Assembly (NCBI GenBank): GCA_021816165.1
Contig: JAKAYZ010000006.1
Coordinates: forward strand, 1 to 12,811
Length of the DNA: 12,811 nt
DNA from: Planctomycetota bacterium
GTDB lineage: Bacteria > Planctomycetota > Phycisphaerae > WQYP01
Direction of reading: 5' to 3'
Shown here: piece after piece, positions 7,004 through 12,811 of the stretch
Layout: every line of letters begins with the position of its first letter
Position numbering within the stretch: the first letter of the stretch is position 1
The notes under the pieces: model-generated
The model's database searches: none
The model's input: only the letters and a program-made list of their open reading frames with translations
Told to the model about the DNA's origin: nothing
Program-made: the position numbers and the translations under genes

Positions 7004-7876
7004 TTAGCGGCGTTCAACCTTACGTTTGGAATCCACGAGATTTTTGAAAATATCTTCAAGCCGGACGCGTGGCCTGCCCGTGCGAACATCCGTGAGGCCG
7101 TTTCGTTGGGCAATTTCCAGCAACTGGGCTTGAATTTCGGGCGTAACGCCGCGCGCCTCAAGCTGAAAGGTGTCCTTTACTTCAAGCAAATCATTAAGTG
7201 TGCCTTGAATTTCCACCCGGCCGCGATACAGAATCACCAGCCGATCGCACACATCTTCAACATCCGCGAGTTGGTGGCTGGAAAGTAGGACGGTTTTGCC
7301 TGCCTCTTTGAGACGCAGGATCATATTTTTAATTTCCAGCATACCGACGGGGTCAAGGCCTGAAGTCGGCTCATCCATAATCACCAGATCGGGATTATTC
7401 AGCAGGGCCTGTGCCAGTGCCACCCGGCGGGCCTGTCCTTTAGAATATGTGCCGATGCGGCGCGAGCGGACGGCGGGGTCCAGTCCGACAAAATCGAGAT
7501 AGTAATCAACGGCCCGTCGACGCTCGGCGCGGTTCATATTAAACAGCCGGGCGTAGAAATCGAGTGTCTGCCGCGCATTGAGAAAGCGGTACAGGTAGCT
7601 TTCTTCCGGCAGATAGCCAATGACGCGCCGGGTGTCCTGATCGCCGGCCGGCTTGCCCATCACCAGTGCATCGCCGGCGGTCGGGTTGATCAGACCCAGC
7701 AGCAGTTTGATGGTAGTGGTTTTGCCGCTGCCGTTCGGCCCCAGGAGGCCGAATATCTGGCTCCGCTCAACCGCCAAATTCAGTTCGGTCAGCGCGGCGA
7801 CTTGCTGGCTTTTCCAGAAGCCAGGATAAATTTTTGTTAACTGCCTGGTCTGGATGGCAAGTCCGGATGCAACCAT
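7004..7876 (-). CDS. ABC-2 type transporter ATP-binding protein
   Basis: The 290-residue protein has all core ABC ATPase motifs. Walker A GPNGSGKT is at 46-53, and a Q-loop region GYLPEESYLY at 87-96 has Glu at the usual Gln position, common in exporter ATPases with the YLPE form. The signature YSKGQARRVALAQALL is at 144-159, in the SKGQ rather than SGGQ version. Walker B LVIMDEP is at 164-170, the D-loop SGLDP at 172-176 and the switch histidine at H201 in LLSSHQLADVE. The C-terminal 60 residues resemble the regulatory tail of ABC-2 ATPases. It should hydrolyse ATP at the inner face of the membrane to drive the permease encoded next. Ribosome binding is either GGAG at 7890-7887 (10 nt before the ATG) or AGG at 7883-7881. 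The GGAG directly follows the T-tract of a predicted terminator, so expression may depend on readthrough or an internal promoter. Confidence 0.96.
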   Translation of the reverse strand: MVASGLAIQTRQLTKIYPGFWKSQQVAALTELNLAVERSQIFGLLGPNGSGKTTTIKLLLGLINPTAGDALVMGKPAGDQDTRRVIGYLPEESYLYRFLNARQTLDFYARLFNMNRAERRRAVDYYLDFVGLDPAVRSRRIGTYSKGQARRVALAQALLNNPDLVIMDEPTSGLDPVGMLEIKNMILRLKEAGKTVLLSSHQLADVEDVCDRLVILYRGRVEIQGTLNDLLEVKDTFQLEARGVTPEIQAQLLEIAQRNGLTDVRTGRPRVRLEDIFKNLVDSKRKVERR

Positions 7877-7890
7877 GAATACCTATCTCC

Positions 7891-7916
7891 AAAAAAAATA
7901 CGGGGCGCCGCGCCGT
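7891..7916 (-). terminator. Predicted intrinsic terminator between the SPFH cluster and the ABC operon
   Basis: On the minus strand a GC-rich hairpin (7916-7900) is followed by one A and then eight T (7898-7891). The pairs are 7900/7916 and 7901/7915, then a two-base bulge, then a perfect 4-bp GGCG/CGCC stem (7904-7907 with 7911-7914) and a 3-nt loop. It starts 17 nt after the HflK-like stop at 7934 and ends directly against the GGAG of the ABC ATPase gene. The stem is short and bulged, so termination may be partial. Confidence 0.6.
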
Positions 7917-7933
7917 TGGCAATCAGACTGCAC

Positions 7934-9088
7934 TTAGCTGCCGGGCTGCCGTGTTACGACCGCGGACGCCTTTTTCGGCGGCGGCGGCAATGATAGCAAC
8001 ATACGCTGGCCGGGCTGCACAAAAAACACACGCCGGGCGTTTTGCATAACTTTGCCAAGCGTATCGGCAATTATTTTAAGTGTAATGACGCGCGGATGCT
8101 TTTTGTACTGCGCGTAAACGCTTACAAATTTCTGTGCTTCGGCCGACGCCTGGCTGATGGTGCGGTTGGCGGCCGCTTTGGCGGTGGAGACAATCGCCTG
8201 CGCTTTGCCTTCCGCTTCGGTTTCCGCCGTGTCGGCTTGCCGCAGGGCGTCCTGCACCGCGAGCGCCTCTTCCTGTTGATCGGTCAGGGCCGCCGTGAAC
8301 GCGGTATTAACCGCCCGGGGCCAGTGGACATATTCCAATTGCACGCGCTTGATGGTAATGCCCAGTTTTGCGCGGTTGGCCTCGGCTTGCAGCCCTCCGC
8401 CGTTGGCGGCGCTTTGGCTCGATAACTGCTGCTGAACAACCAATTTGTTATACAGCGCCTGATCGACCGTGTCGTGTGCCAGCTCACTGATGAGTTCGTG
8501 GCTGGCCAGCATGCGGATGGTGGCATCACGGGCGGAGCCTCGCGGCTCGTTGGACGGTTGATAGACCGCCAGCAGATACTTCATCGGGTCGGTAATTTCG
8601 TATTGCACCGATACTTTGGCATGCAGAATATTTTTATCGCCCGTGATTAAATAGGGATTAAAAATAGCATCGACGATTCGACGCGGGATACCCTGACGCA
8701 TGTACTTTTTCTTCACGCTGGCGTATTCGGTGGGTGGGGCGTCGAAGTCGCCCACCTCCAGCAGGTGCTCATGATTCAATGGAATAATGTGCACGCGGTC
8801 GATGGGCCACGGCAGGTGATAATGCAGGCCCGGCTCGGAGAGTTCCGGTTGGCCGTTGGGCAGGGTCAGGTATTGGCCAAGGCGTTCGACTACGCCAACC
8901 TCACCGGCACCAACCTGATAAAATCCGCTTAATATCCAGATGGCAAACACGCCAATCAGAAAGTAAATCAGCGTGTACTGGGCGGAAAACCATCGATTGC
9001 CGCCCAATGATTCAGATTCATAGGCCAGCACGTTCAGCGATCGCGAGGAGGCTGAATCCATTGCAACAGGTTCTTGAACATCCGTCAT
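7934..9088 (-). CDS. hflK: HflK-like SPFH/Band 7 membrane protein
   Basis: The 384-residue protein has a cytoplasmic N-terminus, one membrane segment at about 38-55, and the HflK-type start of the SPFH domain, GFYQVGAGEVGVVERLGQY (55-73). EPGLHYHLPWPIDRV (85-99) and LITGDKNILHAKVSVQYEITDP (147-168) match the HflK pattern. An Ala/Glu/Gln-rich coiled coil runs at about 268-325, and the tail QNARRVFFVQPGQRMLLSLP resembles HflK's tail. In well-studied bacteria HflK and HflC form a large cage in the membrane around the FtsH protease and modulate turnover of membrane proteins. No ftsH is visible here. Compared with E. coli HflK, about 30 extra residues (near 113-147) precede the TGDKN motif. It starts 35 nt after the HflC-like stop. 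No strong Shine-Dalgarno precedes the ATG at 9088 (AGGGA lies about 12 nt upstream), so the start is less certain than the identity. Confidence 0.88.
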   Translation of the reverse strand: MTDVQEPVAMDSASSRSLNVLAYESESLGGNRWFSAQYTLIYFLIGVFAIWILSGFYQVGAGEVGVVERLGQYLTLPNGQPELSEPGLHYHLPWPIDRVHIIPLNHEHLLEVGDFDAPPTEYASVKKKYMRQGIPRRIVDAIFNPYLITGDKNILHAKVSVQYEITDPMKYLLAVYQPSNEPRGSARDATIRMLASHELISELAHDTVDQALYNKLVVQQQLSSQSAANGGGLQAEANRAKLGITIKRVQLEYVHWPRAVNTAFTAALTDQQEEALAVQDALRQADTAETEAEGKAQAIVSTAKAAANRTISQASAEAQKFVSVYAQYKKHPRVITLKIIADTLGKVMQNARRVFFVQPGQRMLLSLPPPPKKASAVVTRQPGS

Positions 9089-9123
9089 AGTTGACTGCGT
9101 CCCTTTTTCAAATCCGCCGGTTT

Positions 9124-10053
9124 TCAGTGAGTATTACTCGATGGTGTCGCTGTGTTTTTTTCAATCACCTTCAGTTGCTGAAACAGCGGTGCCACCACCG
9201 GATTATTCGGCGAAAGAATCCAATAGGTGCTTTCCCCCATGGAGTGCTTGAATAATTCCAGCGATTTGTAAAAACGGTAGAAACGCCGGGCCTGAGGCGT
9301 GGTCTGCGCACCACCGATGATGCTGTATGCCTGAGCATCGGCATTGCCGCGAATTTCGGTAGCGGTTTTTTCCGCCTCACTGAGAATTTCTGTGGCCTTG
9401 GCCCGGCCGGCCGCAACGATGCTTGTTGCCTGACTGGCACCTTCACTGAGGTACTTATGCGCTATTTTTTCACGCTCGGCGCTCATGTGGTGGTAAACAG
9501 CCACGGCCACCGTCGGCGGAAAAGTCATGCGTGAAAATCCGAGGGCCTTGATGGAAATGCCCAGGGGCTTAAGTTTCTCGTTCACCTTGGCACGAATGCT
9601 GTGCTCGGCGGCATGCATCTGAAGCTTTTGGCGGTCCACGTTGAACATGGCACTGAGTTTGTACTGGCCCATGACCGTCAGTACGGTACCTTCAATTTTC
9701 TGATCCAGATAACTCTGCACCTCCGGCGTACCACCGGGTAATTTTTCATAGTACAGTCGTGGGTTGATAATCTTCCACAGGGCGTAGGTGCGGATGGTGA
9801 TCGGCTCGCCATCCGAAGTGGTCACCTCCCGATTATTGCTTTGATAGAGGTGCATCCGCATATCAAGCCGAATGAGCTTGTCGGTCGGCCAGCACAGATA
9901 CCAGTTGTAGCAGATGCGGGTTGGTTTAGTGATGATTTTGCCGAAACGGCTGATGAGAACTTTTTGATACGGCTTGGCGACGAAAGTGCAGGTGTCCAGC
10001 ACAATAACGGCGATGACCGCAAAAAGAAAAACACCAACGATTATTTTACGCAT
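9124..10053 (-). CDS. hflC: HflC-like SPFH/Band 7 membrane protein
   Basis: The 309-residue protein has an N-terminal membrane anchor at about 4-22 followed by the SPFH domain, VAKPYQKVLISRFGKI (25-40). The HflC-type segment MSAEREKIAHKYLSEGASQA (190-209) begins a coiled coil running to about 250. The C-terminal ARRFYRFYKSLELFKHSMGE and YWILSPNNPVVAPLF match the end of HflC. It should partner with the HflK-like protein in an oligomeric membrane assembly. The usual EPGLHxKxP segment is replaced here by TRICYNWYLCWPTDKL (45-60), and the loop is shortened, so the domain has diverged. GAGG at 10066-10063 lies 9 nt before the ATG. The gene follows the polytopic SPFH gene by 77 nt and precedes the HflK-like gene by 35 nt, so all three are probably cotranscribed. 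Confidence 0.88.
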   Translation of the reverse strand: MRKIIVGVFLFAVIAVIVLDTCTFVAKPYQKVLISRFGKIITKPTRICYNWYLCWPTDKLIRLDMRMHLYQSNNREVTTSDGEPITIRTYALWKIINPRLYYEKLPGGTPEVQSYLDQKIEGTVLTVMGQYKLSAMFNVDRQKLQMHAAEHSIRAKVNEKLKPLGISIKALGFSRMTFPPTVAVAVYHHMSAEREKIAHKYLSEGASQATSIVAAGRAKATEILSEAEKTATEIRGNADAQAYSIIGGAQTTPQARRFYRFYKSLELFKHSMGESTYWILSPNNPVVAPLFQQLKVIEKNTATPSSNTH

Positions 10054-10130
10054 AGGGGTAAACCTCTTTTTAGCCCGGGGACAAACATTTTTACCGCCCC
10101 GACGGTTTATACAATCCTGTCAATTAAAAC
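10054..10130 (-). other. 77-nt spacer between SPFH genes
   Basis: The spacer holds a perfect TTGACA (10124-10119) and a TATAAA (10111-10106) on the minus strand, but only 7 bp apart, so they do not make a standard promoter together. A short ACCG/CGGT dyad (10107-10094 region) lies between them and the HflC-like ribosome binding site. It may simply be an operon spacer with weak signals; I do not call a promoter. Confidence 0.25.
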
Positions 10131-12269
10131 TTACTGCTGCTGGGGCGACGCGCCCATAGCTCCGGCCACATTGGGCGCATTAAGCCCGGAATTTACATCA
10201 CCGGCCGTGGTCGGTGGTGCCAGCGGCATCTGGGCGTGCGTATGACCCAACTGCCAAACGCGCGGTGGCGTTACACCGGGACCCAGTATGACCTTGCTGA
10301 TTTGCGGAAACACTTCACTCATCGCCCGGTAAAATGCCCACACGCGCGCTGCCGCGCCGGCGCGGGCAAAGGCCTGCGACTCGGCCATCAGGGCCGTGGC
10401 TCTTCCTTTTTCCGCATCAACCCGCTTGGCCGCGGCACCTTCTGCATCTGACACCAGTGCTTGGGCCTTTCCGCTCGCCACGGTTACATCCTGAAAGGCC
10501 TCCATCTTCGCTTCTTGAATCAGGCTGTGCTTCTCCTCGCGAGCGCTGACAACTTCTTCAAAGGCGCGAGCCGGTCCGGGTATCAAGCGGCCCGTGCGCG
10601 GACTGCGATAACCACCAAGTCCCTTCGGTGGGTGCAAATCTTTGATATCCACATTGAGTATCTGAATTCCGCTTTGCATGGCATCCAGCCGCTTCTGCAT
10701 AAATGCCTTTACTTCCGCAACCATCTTCGGGGTTTCCGACTCCATGATCTGGTGCAGTGAATGCCGGGCAAATACCCGTGTGATGGCGTTAAGCAGCAAT
10801 TGATGCGTCAGCACCTGATCCATCGGCAGTGAATGCGGTGTGTGGCCAAAACCGGCTGACCCACCGTATTCAATAATATTTCGGTTCTCAACATTATGAA
10901 AAAACAGACCGGGGTTTTTTACACGCCACCACGCCACCACAAAACCGTCCAGCAGTTGCGATGCACTCGAGATCCGAACCTTCTGCCCCGGCGACGTGGA
11001 GTTTTTGGTTTGTACCTGGACATTGACATACGAGTTGCTGCCGCCGCTGGCCACATCGCCAGTGACAAATTCATAGCCGGGTTTGGATTTATGCGATGAC
11101 CAGAACGAAAACACGCTCTCGCCGAGTTTTGATTTGTGTTCTTCCTCTGTACCAACTACCACACTATGAATTTTTTCCGTTGGAACCAGCGACAATTTAT
11201 CAATGGGCCAGGGCCACATTACATGCAAACCCGCCGGCAGGGGATGCTGAAGGTCATAGTTGGTTGTTACGCCCAGGTGTTCACGGATACCGACATCACC
11301 CGTCGGCACCACCCGCAACGTGCTTAATACAATGAGAAAAATGAATGCTGCAAGGGCGATGCGAGGCACCAGCCGCGACAGAATTTGCAGCGCTGTCGAT
11401 TGCTGCCGCGTCATACTGGCACTTTCGGCCAGCAGTACCCGCAGGCCGACAATCCATCCGCTGGCAATCAATGGAACCAGCGGCATCTGTTGCAAGTCGA
11501 TGCCGGTTTGTTCCAACTCTTCAATCGACCCCATCGATTTGAGCGAGTTAATCAGCAGTTCCAAACCCTGGAGTGCGGTAACCGCGGCAATAAAAATGGC
11601 CGCGGCCTGCGTGGCGTAGGATGTGTCGGCCCAGCCGGCGATGATGGCTGCAAATAATGCGGCCGCCCCGGGTATACCCAGAATCACAATGCCGTTAGAG
11701 GCTTCGCCGTAACCCTCGGTGCGCCGATCAACCCGCGAAAATGACGCCAACAGCAGGTATGTAAGCAGCGCAAAAACGGCCGCCACCACCGCACCCGGAT
11801 CGATTGGGTGCGGCGAAATCACAATTGGTTGGCCCGGCATGACCGCAGCGAAGTTTTTCCAGACCATGTAGCCGATGATGGCGGCAACAACAAAAAATGC
11901 CGCTGCGCACAGACCAATGATGACCCGCTGAAAGCCCGTATCCAAACTGGTGATATCTTCAGGCTCCACCTCCGGTGCAGGAGCCTGCACGGGGGCTGTG
12001 TCGTCGGAGTAGCTCATATGAAACGAGCCGAGCGGTGCCAGCGGTGTAAACTTGCTCTTGGTCGTGACCTCGTCGACCAAAGCCCGCTGCTGGCGGGTTA
12101 GCTTAAGCCCCCACCATGCCAGAAACGCCATGAGCGTCTGGGTGGCGGCCGCCAGGGCGGCTGCCCAAAAGCACACGGTTCCATACTGATAAACCGCGAT
12201 ACCCAGTATGCCCGTTACAATCAGAAGGCCGATGGCGACCCACAAGGCGACTACTTCAGCTCGTTTCAC
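10131..12269 (-). CDS. Polytopic SPFH/Band 7 (HflK-type) membrane protein with multi-TM N-terminus
   Basis: The 712-residue protein has two parts. Residues 1-325 carry about seven membrane segments, near 6-28, 31-55, 114-136, 158-176, 192-213, 219-240 and 302-320. A Pro/Glu-rich soluble loop lies at about 66-112. Residues about 320-665 are an SPFH domain of HflK type: RVVPTGDVGIREHLGV (319-334), LPAGLHVMWPWPIDKLSLVP (344-363), FVTGDVASGG (401-410), and an Ala/Glu/Lys coiled coil at about 570-645. A Pro/Ala-rich tail ends in SPQQQ. Typical HflK is single-pass and about 380-420 residues, so this is a fusion or expansion with a polytopic module. It probably assembles with the HflC- and HflK-like products encoded next. 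The start is a GTG at 12269, with GAGGA about 10 nt upstream; the next ATG codons would delete part of the first membrane segments. I cannot name the N-terminal module. Confidence 0.87.
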   Translation of the reverse strand: MKRAEVVALWVAIGLLIVTGILGIAVYQYGTVCFWAAALAAATQTLMAFLAWWGLKLTRQQRALVDEVTTKSKFTPLAPLGSFHMSYSDDTAPVQAPAPEVEPEDITSLDTGFQRVIIGLCAAAFFVVAAIIGYMVWKNFAAVMPGQPIVISPHPIDPGAVVAAVFALLTYLLLASFSRVDRRTEGYGEASNGIVILGIPGAAALFAAIIAGWADTSYATQAAAIFIAAVTALQGLELLINSLKSMGSIEELEQTGIDLQQMPLVPLIASGWIVGLRVLLAESASMTRQQSTALQILSRLVPRIALAAFIFLIVLSTLRVVPTGDVGIREHLGVTTNYDLQHPLPAGLHVMWPWPIDKLSLVPTEKIHSVVVGTEEEHKSKLGESVFSFWSSHKSKPGYEFVTGDVASGGSNSYVNVQVQTKNSTSPGQKVRISSASQLLDGFVVAWWRVKNPGLFFHNVENRNIIEYGGSAGFGHTPHSLPMDQVLTHQLLLNAITRVFARHSLHQIMESETPKMVAEVKAFMQKRLDAMQSGIQILNVDIKDLHPPKGLGGYRSPRTGRLIPGPARAFEEVVSAREEKHSLIQEAKMEAFQDVTVASGKAQALVSDAEGAAAKRVDAEKGRATALMAESQAFARAGAAARVWAFYRAMSEVFPQISKVILGPGVTPPRVWQLGHTHAQMPLAPPTTAGDVNSGLNAPNVAGAMGASPQQQ

Positions 12270-12297
12270 TTAGAATCAGTCCTCGATACAGTCGAAT

Positions 12298-12408
12298 TCA
12301 GATTTCGGCATTGACGCCCATTAAATCCGCATCAAATACCACACTGGAAATAGCAACACCGAAAAACACCACCACAGGCGAGATTTTTTCAGGAAATGTT
12401 CCCGTCAT
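12298..12408 (-). CDS. Possible 36-residue membrane microprotein
   Basis: A short frame starts at the ATG at 12408, with AAGGA 8 nt upstream, and ends in TGA at 12300-12298. The peptide has a hydrophobic stretch, SPVVVFFGVAISSVVF (10-25), that could cross or lie on the membrane, and an acidic end. It sits between the metal ATPase stop (43 nt upstream) and the polytopic SPFH gene (28 nt downstream), where it would be in the same transcript. A good ribosome binding site and a hydrophobic core favour a real gene. Its tiny size and lack of any recognised family argue caution. It could also be a leader peptide or chance. Confidence 0.35.
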   Translation of the reverse strand: MTGTFPEKISPVVVFFGVAISSVVFDADLMGVNAEI

Positions 12409-12451
12409 GCATCTCATCCTTGAACTAAAGTATGGTCGGTTGCTTCCTTCA

Positions 12452-12811
12452 TCAGACCGGCTGCAGGGCCGGGGCCGATGACGGTGCCGGCATAACCAAT
12501 TCGCCATCCTGCGGATCGGCCGCTGGCAGTGGTTTGCGATTCACGCCCACATCACCGGCCAAGCGCACGGAATTAACCGCAATAACCACAACCGCCATCA
12601 TGTGCACAAGCGCCGCAACCACTGGTCCGAAAAGACCAAACGCCGCAGCGACTTCTGCCGCACCGGCAAACACCAGTGCAAACCCCAGGTTTTGAAATAT
12701 CGCCACACGCGTTTGCCGCGCCAGATAAATCAGCAGTGGGATGCGCGTCAGATCATCCTTCAGCAGGATGGCGTCCGCCGCCTCAATCGCGGCATCTGTG
12801 CCATGAATACC
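12452..12811 (-). CDS. P1B-type heavy-metal translocating ATPase, C-terminal fragment
   Basis: The frame is open at the right edge, and 119 residues remain before TGA at 12454-12452. The fragment begins with GIHGTDAAIEAADAILLKDD (1-20), which matches the end of the P-domain just after the hinge motif (GTDxAIEAADxxLxxDDL). LARQTRVAIFQNLGFAL follows (30-46), then the two last membrane segments (about 39-58 and 63-84) ending in VNSVRL. These features are typical of P1B metal pumps that export Cu, Zn, Cd or similar ions. The phosphorylation DKTGT, the CPC-type metal motif and any N-terminal metal-binding domain are outside the window, so metal specificity cannot be assigned. The last helix has HMM (70-72) near the place where many Zn/Cd pumps have a conserved His or Asp. 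A 35-residue Pro-rich tail follows. It is probably the first visible gene of an operon with the SPFH genes. Confidence 0.88.
   Translation of the reverse strand, partial: GIHGTDAAIEAADAILLKDDLTRIPLLIYLARQTRVAIFQNLGFALVFAGAAEVAAAFGLFGPVVAALVHMMAVVVIAVNSVRLAGDVGVNRKPLPAADPQDGELVMPAPSSAPALQPV

Noticed and set aside
7600..7612. Glu in place of the Q-loop Gln in the ABC ATPase (GYLPEE) as a defect
   Set aside because: The YLPE form is common in ABC-2 exporter ATPases, and all other catalytic motifs are intact.
10106..10124. TTGACA and TATAAA before the HflC-like gene as a promoter
   Set aside because: The two boxes are only 7 bp apart, far short of the usual 16-18 bp, and no alternative partner box is well placed.

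Overview
The window looks like bacterial chromosomal DNA of moderately high G+C, most likely from a planctomycete or a relative in the PVC group. Three things suggest this: a very glycine-rich exported protein with beta-helix-like segments, an HflK/HflC-type SPFH cluster that includes a large polytopic member, and an ABC-2 exporter followed by a membrane-anchored protein carrying an LGGFRG segment that I associate from memory with planctomycetes and verrucomicrobia. There is no rRNA, tRNA or phylogenetic marker, so the taxonomy is inference. Every gene I can support lies on the minus strand, so transcription runs from the right edge to the left.

Right part, in transcription order. The window opens inside the C-terminus of a P1B-type heavy-metal ATPase (12811-12452). 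A possible 36-residue membrane microprotein follows (12408-12298). Then come three consecutive SPFH/Band 7 genes: a 712-residue polytopic member (12269-10131), an HflC-like protein (10053-9124) and an HflK-like protein (9088-7934). A predicted intrinsic terminator sits between this cluster and the next gene, and its T-tract touches that gene's ribosome binding site.

Middle part. A tight three-gene unit encodes an ABC-2 type ATPase (7876-7004), its permease with a large extracytoplasmic insert (6985-5000), and a 483-residue single-pass membrane protein of unknown function (5000-3549). The last two genes share a TGATG stop/start overlap. These three products probably work together at the membrane. 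The SPFH genes could organise or protect nearby membrane complexes, but nothing in the sequence proves a physical link.

Left part. A Gfo/Idh/MocA oxidoreductase (3439-2396) appears to have its own promoter, with a perfect 8+8 bp dyad over the expected transcription start. About 600 bp without a convincing gene follow. That stretch holds a near-consensus minus-strand promoter, several dyads and a tandem 10-bp repeat. It leads into a secreted glycine-rich protein (1795 to the left edge, 598 residues visible, no stop reached).

No CRISPR array, insertion sequence, tRNA or phage gene was seen. The most interesting material is the metal-ATPase/SPFH-triplet/ABC-exporter neighbourhood, the polytopic SPFH protein, and the control signals at 7891-7916 and 3453-3508.
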